Part shown: in pieces, positions 6,128 to 14,600 of the stretch
How positions within the stretch are numbered: position 1 is the stretch's first letter
Layout: the number at the start of each line of letters is the position of its first letter
NCBI RefSeq assembly: GCF_002556545.1
Contig: NZ_CP022685.1
Location: 310,001 to 374,000 of the forward strand
DNA from: Streptomyces formicae
GTDB lineage: Bacteria > Actinomycetota > Actinomycetes > Streptomycetales > Streptomycetaceae
Direction of reading: 5' to 3'
DNA: 64,000 nucleotides
Program-made: the position numbers and the translations under genes
Notes under the pieces: model-generated
Told to the model about the DNA's origin: nothing
The model's input: the letters and a program-made list of their open reading frames with translations, nothing else
Databases searched by the model: none

Positions 6128-9091
6128 TCACCCCTCATCGACCGCGTCGTCGAGCAGTACGGTCGAGGCGAGTTCGCTCAGTGCCGCGCGGCTCGGCCTG
6201 CCCGTCTTGAGGATGAGGCTCGCCACGTGCTTCTCGACGGTGCGCGGTGAGATGTAGAGGCGGTCGGCGATGTCCCGGTTGGCGGGGCGGGGCGCCATCA
6301 GCCGGAACACCTCGTACTCCCGGACCGTCACACCGAGCTGGCGCAGCGGACGCGGCACCAGGTCGGCGCCCCTGCGCCGCTGGCGCACGGGCACGCCGTT
6401 CTTGCGCAGCAGACCTCGGCAGGCGCCCGCCACCGCGGGAACCGACGCCTGGTGGAAGTACTCCTCGGCCCGGTGCAGCCACACGGTCGGCTCGCCCCAG
6501 CCGTCCCGGTGGGCGGCCTCCGCGACGAGCCTCAGGCCGAGGTGGTACGCCACGGGGAACGGCGACGCGACGTTCCGGGCCGCTCGCAGGACCGCCATCG
6601 CCTCGTCGCCGTGGCCGCTCCTGCCGAGCAGGACCGCGCGGGCGAGCAGGACGAAGTGGCGGTTCCAGCGGAGCTGGGCGAGGGGGGCTTCGTCGTCCCC
6701 CTCCCCGGTGAGCGTCTGCGCGTCCTCGCTCAACGCGTCGAGCAGGTACAGGAGTCCGTGCCGCCCGTCCAGCGCGTGGCCCGCGCCGACCGCGCCCGGC
6801 GCGGCGATGCGGGCCAGCTCCTGGTGGGCCCTCGGCCGGTCCTCCTCCAGGAGCGCGCAGAACGTCCTGGCGAGTCCGGTGGTGAGCGTGGCCAGCGGCG
6901 AACGGTCGCCGTCCCAGCGGTGGAACTCGGCGACGGCCTGTTCCATACGCGCCCGCTTGCCCCGGTGCGCGGCGAGCACGGCGTCGGCGGCGAGCAGATG
7001 CCTGGCCCGGTCGGCGTCGCGCTGCCCGGCCCCCCGGGTCCAGCAGTCGTGGATGAGCTGGGCCGCGGTGCCGAACCTGCCGCTGAGCACCAGCCACAGC
7101 GCGAGGTCCGCCTCGGCGGCGCCGCCGATGTCCCCCGCGCCGATCCTGGCCGCCTCGCGCCGCGCGTGTTCGAGCCGCGCCACGTCCCCTTCGGTGAGCC
7201 AGTCGTCACCGCCGAGCCGGAACAGCGCGCGCAGCCGCCAGAACGGCATGCCGTGCCGTTCGGCGATGGTGCGGACGCGATCGAAGCAGCCGGTCGACTC
7301 CGCCACGTCACGGGTCCTGGCCAGCACGCCGAGCACGTCCCACGCCTGGCAGGCCGCTTCCGGGTTCCCCGCGCGTTCGGCGGCCGCCGCGGCCTTCCGC
7401 GCGCGCTCCTCCTCCCCCTCCGAGACCGCTCCCGACTGCAGGGCGAGAGCGGCGGCGGCCGCGTCGACGGCGCCGTCCGCGTCGGCGCCGCTCCCCAACA
7501 GGCGGCGCCCTTCGCTGAGTTGAGCGAGCGCCTCGGCCGTCCTGCCGGTCACGGAGGCGGCCCGCGCGAGGCGCACGTGCAGCGCGGCCGCGCGTTCAGG
7601 ACCGGCCGCGGCGGGGCACACGCCGTCCACCGCCCCCGCGAGGTCCCACGCGCGTTCGCCCTCGCCCGCCTCGGTCAGCGCGGCCAGGAGCGAGTCCAGG
7701 ACGTGGGCGTACAGCGGGACGCGCCGGGGGTCCGAGGGCGCCGCGTCGGCCGCCGCGTCCTGCCCCGCGAGGAGGGAACGGGCGAGGTCGAGCGCGTCGG
7801 CCGCGTCCGCAGCGGCCCCGTGCGCGAGGGCACGGGACCCGGCCCGGGCGTACAGCCCGGCCGCGGTGTCCCGCTCGCCCGCCGTCTCCCACAGGCGCGC
7901 CGCCACCAGGCACCAGTCGGCGGGGAGTTGGGGGTGCAGGTCGGCCACGGCACCGGCGCAGTCGCGGGCGATCCGTGCCTGTTCCTTCGGGGCGAGCGTG
8001 CGCAGCAGGGCCCGCGCCGTCAGCGGGTGCCGGAACGCGAACCAGTCGGGCGCGGGCTCGGCCGCGCCGATCAGGCCGCCGGCGAGGGCGGCGTGCAGAT
8101 GGCCGAGCGCCTCGTCGTCGGCCATCCCGGTGGCCGCCTGCACCACCGGCGCGGGAAAGCGGGTGCCGACCACCGCCGCGGCCGCGAGCAGCTCCCTGCC
8201 GCGAGGGCCGAGCCGGTCCACGCGCCGCGCGACACCGGCGACCAGCGCGTCGGGCACGGACACGGCGCGGGGCCGCCCGGAAAGTCGCCAGCCGTCGGCT
8301 TCGTACCCGAGCAGCCCCTCGTCGACCATGTGGGTCAGCAACTCCCGTGCGACCCAGGGGTTGCCGTCGCTCCGCTCCCAGATCAGGTCGACCAGGCCGT
8401 CGGGTAACTCCTCGGGCCCCGTCGAGAGTTGACCGGCGACCAGTGCCCGCACGTCGGACCTGCCGAGCCGGTCGAGAGCGATCAGGGTGCCGCTGTCGCG
8501 CCGGGCAAGGGCGCGGGCCAACTCCAGGGCCTGGCACGGTTCGTCGCGCAGGGTGAGCAGGAGGGTGACCGGCTCGCGGGCGATGTTGTCGGCGAGGAAC
8601 TCGACGAGCGCGGGGGTGCCGGCGTCCGCGTCGTGCAGATCCTCCAGGACCACCAGACAGCCGCCGTCGCGACCCGCCTCCGCCACCGCGCGCAGCACGG
8701 CCTCACCGAGGACGACGAGCGAGGCGGCGCAGGACGTGGCGTCGCGCGAGGGCTCCGGCTCGCACAGCGCTGTCAGCCCGGCGAGCGCCGTCCCGCACAG
8801 TCCCGCCGCCTCGAGGCCGAGCCGCCGGTCGCGGGAGAGTTCGAGCAGGGCCTCGGTGAGCGGCCTGCACGGCACGCGCTGGCCGATCGCGCTGGCCCGC
8901 CCCCGCAGGACCCGCATCCCTCGCGCCGCCGCCCGCTCCGCGACCTCAGCGGCCAGCCTCGACTTGCCGACCCCGTCCTCGCCCGTGAGGAGGACGGCCC
9001 GTCCCGCACCGGCGCGGGCGGCGGCCAACGCCCTTTCCAGCGCGCCGAGTTCCCGTTCCCGCCCGATGATCGATGTCCGGTGTGTGTCCAT
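6128..9091 (-). CDS. LAL-type LuxR family transcriptional regulator with AAA/ATPase domain
   Basis: 987 residues, typical size for the large ATP-binding LuxR (LAL/MalT-like) regulators. The N-terminus carries IGRERELGALERAL and the Walker A motif GEDGVGKS (about residues 37-44); a Walker B-like LVVLEDLHDAD follows near residue 145. The middle is alanine-rich and helical, probably TPR-like. The C-terminal 70 residues are a LuxR helix-turn-helix: TVREYEVFRLMAPRPANRDIADRLYISPRTVEKHV. It is divergent from two very short ORFs and a TPR gene at 9.3-11.8 kb, which are its most obvious targets; control of the lanthipeptide cluster 4 kb away is possible but not shown. Confidence 0.93.
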   Translation of the reverse strand: MDTHRTSIIGRERELGALERALAAARAGAGRAVLLTGEDGVGKSRLAAEVAERAAARGMRVLRGRASAIGQRVPCRPLTEALLELSRDRRLGLEAAGLCGTALAGLTALCEPEPSRDATSCAASLVVLGEAVLRAVAEAGRDGGCLVVLEDLHDADAGTPALVEFLADNIAREPVTLLLTLRDEPCQALELARALARRDSGTLIALDRLGRSDVRALVAGQLSTGPEELPDGLVDLIWERSDGNPWVARELLTHMVDEGLLGYEADGWRLSGRPRAVSVPDALVAGVARRVDRLGPRGRELLAAAAVVGTRFPAPVVQAATGMADDEALGHLHAALAGGLIGAAEPAPDWFAFRHPLTARALLRTLAPKEQARIARDCAGAVADLHPQLPADWCLVAARLWETAGERDTAAGLYARAGSRALAHGAAADAADALDLARSLLAGQDAAADAAPSDPRRVPLYAHVLDSLLAALTEAGEGERAWDLAGAVDGVCPAAAGPERAAALHVRLARAASVTGRTAEALAQLSEGRRLLGSGADADGAVDAAAAALALQSGAVSEGEEERARKAAAAAERAGNPEAACQAWDVLGVLARTRDVAESTGCFDRVRTIAERHGMPFWRLRALFRLGGDDWLTEGDVARLEHARREAARIGAGDIGGAAEADLALWLVLSGRFGTAAQLIHDCWTRGAGQRDADRARHLLAADAVLAAHRGKRARMEQAVAEFHRWDGDRSPLATLTTGLARTFCALLEEDRPRAHQELARIAAPGAVGAGHALDGRHGLLYLLDALSEDAQTLTGEGDDEAPLAQLRWNRHFVLLARAVLLGRSGHGDEAMAVLRAARNVASPFPVAYHLGLRLVAEAAHRDGWGEPTVWLHRAEEYFHQASVPAVAGACRGLLRKNGVPVRQRRRGADLVPRPLRQLGVTVREYEVFRLMAPRPANRDIADRLYISPRTVEKHVASLILKTGRPSRAALSELASTVLLDDAVDEG

Positions 9092-9371
9092 GGCGTCCTG
9101 CCCCCCGTGCTCATGCCACTACGACCCTCGTCCGAGCCGCATCCGCGCCCGGACGCCTTTGAGGGGATACGGGTGAAGACGCCCGCGCGTTCAGCGATTC
9201 CGGGATTTCCGACAGCGATTCCCACCGGGGCGACCGGTGGAGGTCGGCGGTCCGGTCGACCTGGGGAATCCGGGGGTCGGGCCCCCATGTCGCGGGGCGT
9301 CGCGCCCCACCACTGTTGCGGCGGCGGGCCTCTCCCGGAGGCCGTCCGTGAACACGAAAGGGACTCCCGTC

Positions 9372-9452
9372 ATGAAGCTGATCACTCCGCACCGACCGGG
9401 CAGCGCGATCCGGCTCAGCTCGTACGCCGCGTACGTCCTGCCCCTGCCCTGA
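9372..9452 (+). CDS. 26-residue peptide of unknown function (leader or precursor candidate)
   Basis: Short ORF starting at ATG 9372 with AAAGGGA eight bases upstream. It begins MKLITPHRPGS and ends SSYAAYVLPLP. In-frame GTG at 9348 would add eight residues. Third codon positions are almost all G or C (about 22 of 25), as in real genes here, which argues against chance. It lies in the gap between the divergent LAL regulator and the TPR gene. I do not recognise the family; the C-terminal YVLPLP tail has no Cys and no tagging or modification enzyme is adjacent. It could be a translated regulatory leader of the TPR gene, a signalling peptide or a RiPP precursor. Confidence 0.45.
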   Translation: MKLITPHRPGSAIRLSSYAAYVLPLP

Positions 9453-9520
9453 GCGGGGCGCCGGGCGCCGGGCGCCGCGGCGGGCCCCGGCACCCCGTCT
9501 CCCCAGGAGGCACCTGGCGC

Positions 9521-9610
9521 ATGCGCGACCACTCGCACCTCATCGGTGCGGAACCCGGCAACAGGACTCACGTCAGATCAGGACAGGACAGGACAGGACC
9601 AGCGGGATGA
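9521..9610 (+). CDS. 29-residue ORF translationally coupled to the TPR gene
   Basis: ATG at 9521 follows AGGAGG by ten bases. The ORF reads MRDHSHLIGAEPGNRT and onward to ...DRTGPAG, and its TGA (9608-9610) overlaps the ATG of the TPR gene (ATGA). The arrangement suggests a coupling ORF that brings ribosomes to the next start, which itself has no good Shine-Dalgarno. The product shows no recognisable motif, and a short direct repeat (ACAGG three times) encodes its end. It may be only a translated leader. Confidence 0.35.
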   Translation: MRDHSHLIGAEPGNRTHVRSGQDRTGPAG

Positions 9611-11751
9611 GCACGACGAGCACACACGTGTGGCTCACCGGACCGGAACCGGCATCGGAACCCTTGCCCCAGTCACCACCGCAGCCGCGGCCGCGACGAG
9701 AACCGCGGCAGCCCACACCGGCCCCGGAGCCGGACATCACGGTCGACTGCCACCGGCGGCTGCGCGGCCCCTACACCGGAGCGGGGGGCCTGCTGCGCGC
9801 CCTGCTCCCCCACATACGCCGGGAACAGCCGGAGTTGCCCGACCGGCACCGCGTGGAGATCCACGCCGTCGCGCCCGAGCTGCGCGGCCTGGTCGCCGAC
9901 CCGCCCTCGACGCTCACCGACCGCGCGGCTCCCGCCGAGCGGACCCGGCTGCATCCGCGCACGCGCACGCGGCGCCTGGCGCACGGCATCGTGGAGCTGC
10001 TCCTCTCCTACGTCACGGCGGCGGACCTCACGCGGCCGCTGGTCCTCGGCTTCACGCGGGTCGGCGAGGCGGACCCGGCCGACCAGGAGTTCCTCGCGCT
10101 GCTGCTGCGCCGCGCGGAACCCGGGCGGATCACCCTCGTCGTACACACGCGGGACGCCGAACCGGAGCTCCTCGAGCAGGAGTTGGCGTCGGCACTGCGC
10201 CAGTACGCGACCCACCGGGCACTGCCCGCCGCCCCGCCCCGGCGCTTTCCGCACCGGACCCACCCGTACGCCCTCGTGCGCGCCTTCGTCACGAGTGACG
10301 GCACGTCGGTCGATCCCGCCGAGTCGGCCGCGTACGAGAGGGCCGACCGCCACGTCCGCGCGCGCCTGCACGACGCGCGCGCCGCCGAGCTCCACGCACG
10401 GGTGGAGCAGGGAGGGGTGACGCTCGGGCTGGGGGCGCTCCCCTACCACCTGGAACGCGGCAGCGATCCCGCGGCGGCGGCGCCTGTGCTCGCGGCCGCT
10501 GCCGAGGACACGCTCGCGATGGGCTGCTACCACGCGCTCCTCGACCTCGCGCGGCGCGCGCAGGCCGTCACACCCGAGGACGCCCCCCTCAGCACGGAGC
10601 TCTCCCTGCACACCAAGGTCACCACGGCACTGGCCCTGTTGGGCGAGACGGGCGAAGCGGAGCGGCTGCACCTACGGATGCGCGAGCGCTACTCCAACCC
10701 GCTGGTGCGGTTGCTCGGCGACTACGCCCTGGCCATGCTGCACGCCCGCTTCCACCCGCCCGAGCGCCGTGACCTCAGCGCCGCGAAGGCCCTGCTCACC
10801 CGCACGGTCACGCTGGCCTCCCGGCTGCCGGGCACCGAGCAGCGCGCCTTCCACACCGCGTTCCAGGAGAACGGCCTCGCGCTCACCGAGCTGCGCCTGG
10901 GCCGCCCGGCGGACGCGCTGCGCCTGATCGAGAGCGGACTCGACCGGCTGCGACGGCACCTCCCGGACACCGCGCACCTGCTGCACCGTTCGGTCCTGCT
11001 GCGCAACCGGGCCGAGGTGCACGCCGCACTCGGGCGCCTCCACGCGGCTCTCGCCGATCACGACGCCGTCGTCGCGATGGACCCGCACCACCCGGAGCAC
11101 TACTTCGACCGGGCCGACATCCGGCGGCGCCTCGGCGACCCGGCAGGGGCGCTCGCCGACTACGACCGGGCGATCGACCTGGCCCCGCCGTACTGGGAGC
11201 TGTACTTCAACCGCGCCGACCTGCGCCTGGAGTCGGGGGACGCCGAGGGGGCACTCGCCGATCTGCGCCACGCCGCCGCGCTGGAGCCGGACCGGGCCGA
11301 CATCCGGGCGAGCCTGGTGGGGGCGCTGCTCGGGGTCGGAGACCTGCCGGACGCGCGGGCCCAGGTCACCGAGGGGCTGCGGCACCACCCCGACGACGCG
11401 CACCTGTTGTGCGAGCGGGGTCTGATCGCCCTGCGGGAGGGCGCGGACACCTCGGCGCGGGCGGACTTCGACCGGGCGCTCGCGGTCGCCCCCCACCTGG
11501 TGAGCGCGCTCGCGGGCCGCGCCACGCTCGCGTACGCGGCGGGCGACGACGACGCGGCGGTCGCCGACCTCACCCGTGCCATCACCCTGGAACCCACCGA
11601 CCCCGATCTGCTCTACAACCGCGGCTACGCGCATCAGCAGGCAGGCCGCGTGTACGCCGCCCACGCCGACTACACCGCGGCGCTCCGGCTGCCCGGCGCG
11701 GACGTCGTGGAACTGCGGGCGCGGATCGAGGAGTGCGCCCGAAGGCCGTGA
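9607..11751 (+). CDS. Tetratricopeptide repeat protein with unassigned N-terminal domain
   Basis: 714 residues. The first 50 are proline-rich and probably disordered. Residues about 55-290 (from CHRRLRGPYTGAGGLLRALL) form a domain I cannot assign; it has a beta-strand/helix pattern reminiscent of the ATPase part of LAL proteins but no Walker A motif. From about residue 330 on there are repeated 34-residue TPR units, clearest from residue 490: FDRADIRRRLGDPAGALADYDRAIDLAP, then LYFNRADLRLESGD, LLCERGLIALREG and LLYNRGYAHQQAGR blocks. TPRs mediate protein-protein contacts. ATG 9607 overlaps the stop of a 29-residue ORF. Likely a scaffold or signalling partner; the function is unknown. Confidence 0.85.
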   Translation: MSTTSTHVWLTGPEPASEPLPQSPPQPRPRREPRQPTPAPEPDITVDCHRRLRGPYTGAGGLLRALLPHIRREQPELPDRHRVEIHAVAPELRGLVADPPSTLTDRAAPAERTRLHPRTRTRRLAHGIVELLLSYVTAADLTRPLVLGFTRVGEADPADQEFLALLLRRAEPGRITLVVHTRDAEPELLEQELASALRQYATHRALPAAPPRRFPHRTHPYALVRAFVTSDGTSVDPAESAAYERADRHVRARLHDARAAELHARVEQGGVTLGLGALPYHLERGSDPAAAAPVLAAAAEDTLAMGCYHALLDLARRAQAVTPEDAPLSTELSLHTKVTTALALLGETGEAERLHLRMRERYSNPLVRLLGDYALAMLHARFHPPERRDLSAAKALLTRTVTLASRLPGTEQRAFHTAFQENGLALTELRLGRPADALRLIESGLDRLRRHLPDTAHLLHRSVLLRNRAEVHAALGRLHAALADHDAVVAMDPHHPEHYFDRADIRRRLGDPAGALADYDRAIDLAPPYWELYFNRADLRLESGDAEGALADLRHAAALEPDRADIRASLVGALLGVGDLPDARAQVTEGLRHHPDDAHLLCERGLIALREGADTSARADFDRALAVAPHLVSALAGRATLAYAAGDDDAAVADLTRAITLEPTDPDLLYNRGYAHQQAGRVYAAHADYTAALRLPGADVVELRARIEECARRP

Positions 11752-11802
11752 GCCCGCGGAAATCCGGATGCGGACCCGCGGCGCGTGCTGGACACTCCGG
11801 AC

Positions 11803-12711
11803 ATGCCGATCATCGAATCCTCGCCCGGAGTGTCCCTCGCCCACGAGACCTTCGGTGACCCCGGCGATCCGGCCGTCCTGCTCGTCGCGGGCTTCAGCGC
11901 CCAGCTGATCTCCTGGCACGAGGACTTCTGCCGCGCCCTCGCGGCACGCGGCCGCCACGTGATCCGGTACGACAACCGCGACTGCGGCCTGTCCACCCGG
12001 TTCGACGAGCATCCGGTCGACATGGGCGACTTCATCGCCACCGTGAGCGCGGGAGACATCCCGTCCGCGCTCGCGATGGTGCCGTACTCGCTGCGGGACA
12101 TGGCGGACGACGGGCTCGGCCTGCTGACCGCGCTCGGCATCGAGCGGGCGCACGTGGTCGGCTCCTCGATGGGCGGCATGATCGCCCAGACGATGGCGAT
12201 CGCCGACCCCGCGCGGGTGCTCACCCTGACGTCGATGATGTCCTCGACCGGCGAGCCCGAGTACGGCGGGTCGAGCCCCGAGGCCCAGGCGGTGCTCCTC
12301 GGCCCGAAACCCGCCGACCGCGCGGGGTACGTGGCGGCGGCGGAGCGGGAGATGGTGTGGGCCTCACGGCGCTACGGCGACCCCGCCGCGCTGCGCGAGC
12401 TGGCCGCAGCGAGCTACGACCGCGCCCACCATCCGGCCGGGGTCGGGCGGCAGATCGGCGCGATGGTCCTCGGCGGCTCGCGCGCCGACGCCCTGCGCGA
12501 GCTGCGCGTGCCGACCCTGGTGATCCACGGCCTCGACGACACGCTGATCGACCCCAGCGGCGGCGAGCGCACCGCGGATCTCGTGCCCGGAGCGGAGCTC
12601 CTGCTGATCCCCGACATGGGGCACGACCGGCCCCGTGAGCTCTGGCCCGAGCTCATCGACGCCCTGGTGGCCCACACCGGACGAGCCCGGGGAGACGGCG
12701 ACCGCGCCTGA
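11803..12711 (+). CDS. Alpha/beta hydrolase (esterase-type)
   Basis: 302 residues from ATG 11803 (MPIIESSPGVSLAHETFGD); an in-frame GTG at 11785 would add six. The alpha/beta hydrolase fold is clear: the strand VLLVAGFSAQLISWH, the RYDNRDCGLST loop, the nucleophile elbow GSSMGG (Ser about 125), acid HGLDDTLID (Asp) and base DMGHDRP (His). The DNRD-GLST and elbow sequences resemble RdmC/aclacinomycin-methylesterase-type hydrolases, but many such proteins act on unknown esters. It starts 51 bases after the TPR gene and ends 14 bases before the convergent LuxR gene. Confidence 0.88.
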   Translation: MPIIESSPGVSLAHETFGDPGDPAVLLVAGFSAQLISWHEDFCRALAARGRHVIRYDNRDCGLSTRFDEHPVDMGDFIATVSAGDIPSALAMVPYSLRDMADDGLGLLTALGIERAHVVGSSMGGMIAQTMAIADPARVLTLTSMMSSTGEPEYGGSSPEAQAVLLGPKPADRAGYVAAAEREMVWASRRYGDPAALRELAAASYDRAHHPAGVGRQIGAMVLGGSRADALRELRVPTLVIHGLDDTLIDPSGGERTADLVPGAELLLIPDMGHDRPRELWPELIDALVAHTGRARGDGDRA

Positions 12712-12725
12712 TCCGCACCGCTCCT

Positions 12726-13511
12726 TCAGACCCCCGGCAGCAGTCCGACGTCCCGGGCGTGCAGCACCGTGGCGAGGCGGTCGGCCGTGCCGAGCTTGCG
12801 GTACACGTTCTCCAGGTGTTTGTGCGCGGTGCGCGGCGAGATGCCCAGCCTGCGACCGATCGTGTCGGCGGTCAGGGACTGCGCGAGCAGGGTGAGGACC
12901 ACCGTCTCGCGCGGCGTGAGGCCGTAGTCGGCCGCCCTGTCCAGGGTGTCCTCCGGGCCCTCGCCGGGGACCGGCGGCAGCAGGCGGCTCGCGTGCGACA
13001 TGTGGTCGACGACGGCCGCGAGCAGCGGCTGGACCCGCCGTGCAACCTCCAGATCGCGCTCGCCGTACAGCTCGCCCTGCCTGCCGAGGACGATCAGGTG
13101 GCTCGCGCCCGGGGGCGCGGGCAGCGGCAGCGTCATCTGGTGATCCGCCTCGAACGCCTCTTCAAACGTGTGCCGCGCGGCCTCGTCGGGCCAGGACGGC
13201 GCGCCCCTGGCCTGGCGGTCGGTGAGCGGCGACCTGTCGCCCGTGCGCCGGTAGTGGCGCACCAGCGGATGTTCGTGCAGCGACTGGTCCAGGGCGCGCA
13301 TGCGCGGGTCGACCGGGGCCGACGGCGGCGGGCAGGGCACCGGTGTGTCCGGCCAGCCCCGCGACGCGAAGAGGACCTTCGCCGAGCTGTCGAGGACGTC
13401 GCCGAGTTCCGCTCTGACCAGCTCCCAGGGCAGCGTGGACTGACGGCTGTTGAGGATGGCGACGGTCAGGTCGAGCACCCGTTGGTAGTCGTGTGCGGAC
13501 ATGCAGGCCAC
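12726..13511 (-). CDS. LuxR family transcriptional regulator, likely lanthipeptide cluster regulator
   Basis: 261 residues. The C-terminal LuxR helix-turn-helix (about residues 190-255) reads YGLTPRETVVLTLLAQSLTA, then IGRRLGISPRTAHKHLENVY. The N-terminal 180 residues are a sensor-like domain without a recognised phosphoacceptor site (no receiver aspartate pattern) and may bind a ligand. Start GTG 13511 has GGAGGG eight bases upstream; ATG 13502 is an alternative. It is transcribed divergently from the split LanB genes across 174 bases containing two TACGCA repeats, so it is the best candidate for pathway-specific control of the lanthipeptide cluster. Confidence 0.88.
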   Translation of the reverse strand: MACMSAHDYQRVLDLTVAILNSRQSTLPWELVRAELGDVLDSSAKVLFASRGWPDTPVPCPPPSAPVDPRMRALDQSLHEHPLVRHYRRTGDRSPLTDRQARGAPSWPDEAARHTFEEAFEADHQMTLPLPAPPGASHLIVLGRQGELYGERDLEVARRVQPLLAAVVDHMSHASRLLPPVPGEGPEDTLDRAADYGLTPRETVVLTLLAQSLTADTIGRRLGISPRTAHKHLENVYRKLGTADRLATVLHARDVGLLPGV

Positions 13512-13589
13512 GGAAAGCCCCCTCCCTCCGCACTCTCCGGATTAGAGGAGCGGTCCCCGGCCTGTCAAGCGCCGGGACGGTGCGGCCGC

Positions 13590-13605
13590 TACGCAGAGGT
13601 ACGCA
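13590..13605. promoter_or_regulatory. Direct repeat TACGCA-N4-TACGCA in the LuxR/lanB divergent promoter region
   Basis: Two identical TACGCA hexamers start ten bases apart (13590 and 13600), one helical turn, in the 174-base gap between the LuxR gene and the first lanB gene. Spacing by one turn is typical of activator half-sites. The second copy runs into CATATC, which could be part of a -10 region for the lan operon. Position and spacing are observed; the role is inferred. Confidence 0.35.
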
Positions 13606-13685
13606 TATCGCCCACGGCCCGCCCGGCGGCACTCTGACAGGGCGGCCGAGAGCGTGCCGCGTTCCGTCTCGCGGGGGTGAGGGGC

Positions 13686-14600
13686 ATGGACGAGTTCGGC
13701 TGTCTGCGCACGCCGGACATCGTGACGCCGGTCGTGCGGCGCCACCCGGGTGCCTGGCTGCACTTCGGGGTGGCGCCCGCCCGGCGCCGACAGCGCGAGC
13801 TCTACGCCCACCTGCACGACCTGGCCAGGGAGTTGCTCGCCGACGGACGGGCGCAGGAGTTCTTCTTCCTGCACAAGCACCCCGGACTGCGGGTGCGCTG
13901 GCAGACGACGCGGCCCCAACGCCCCGACGTCGAAGGCCTGTTGCGCCAGCGGCTCGTGAGCTGGCAGCAGGAGGGCCTGCTCGAGGCGTGGCACGCCGGA
14001 GTGTACGAACCGGAGGAGTACCTGTTCGGTGGCCCGGTCTCGATGCGCAGCGTCCACCGGGTCTTCACCGCCGACTCGCTGGCCTGGCTCGGCTTCCACA
14101 GCGAGCCGCACGACGGCCCCGCCGGGCGCAAGGACGCGGGAGTGCGCCCGGCGTGGGCCATGTCGCTCCTCATGGTGCGCGCGCTGCTCGACGCGTTGGA
14201 GGTCCTCGGCTGGGAGGACCTCGACGTGTGGGACCGGCTGCGCCGCCAGACGGGGCGCCGGTACGCGGCCGATCTGCGCGCGGCGGGCACGGCGGGCCCC
14301 GCGGCGCAGGTCGGCCGCATCGAGGCCGCGCTGCGCGCCGCGTGGGCGGACCCGGAATCCCTGGCCGCCGCGCTGCCCGACGGCGTGCGACGCCACGCCG
14401 AGGAGTTCCGCGTGGCGGTGGCGCGCGCGGGGGAACGGTGGCTGCGCACGTACTTCACCGCGGGCGACGCGCTCATCGGGCCGCGCGAGGCCGCCGCGTT
14501 CGTCATCGTCTTCCACTGGAACCGGGCGGGTCTCTCCGTGCTGCGCCAGGCGCTCATCGCGGAGGCCCTGACGGCACGTCCCGGAGGGGAGGCGCGGTGA
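13686..14600 (+). CDS. Lanthipeptide dehydratase, elimination domain (split LanB, SpaB_C type)
   Basis: 304 residues; member of the thiopeptide-type bacteriocin biosynthesis / SpaB_C domain family, which removes glutamate from glutamylated Ser/Thr to leave dehydroamino acids. Recognisable blocks: WLHFGVAPARRRQRELYAHL near the N-terminus, EFFFLHKHPGLRVRW (His and Arg of the elimination site, residues about 60-75), and the C-terminal FVIVFHWNRAGLS motif. The length suits a stand-alone elimination domain. Start ATG 13686 lies behind GGGGGTGA. The stop overlaps the GTG of the glutamylation-domain gene (GTGA), so both halves are made together. In class I systems such as nisin these halves are one protein. 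Confidence 0.9.
   Translation: MDEFGCLRTPDIVTPVVRRHPGAWLHFGVAPARRRQRELYAHLHDLARELLADGRAQEFFFLHKHPGLRVRWQTTRPQRPDVEGLLRQRLVSWQQEGLLEAWHAGVYEPEEYLFGGPVSMRSVHRVFTADSLAWLGFHSEPHDGPAGRKDAGVRPAWAMSLLMVRALLDALEVLGWEDLDVWDRLRRQTGRRYAADLRAAGTAGPAAQVGRIEAALRAAWADPESLAAALPDGVRRHAEEFRVAVARAGERWLRTYFTAGDALIGPREAAAFVIVFHWNRAGLSVLRQALIAEALTARPGGEAR

Noticed and set aside
6452..8407. 651-codon plus-strand frame opposite the LAL regulator
   Set aside because: No domain signal; the minus strand has Walker A and a LuxR helix-turn-helix in one frame.
9453..9520. CRISPR or microsatellite in the GGGCGCC repeats near 9460-9490
   Set aside because: Only a few short GC-rich units without spacers; ordinary low-complexity sequence.
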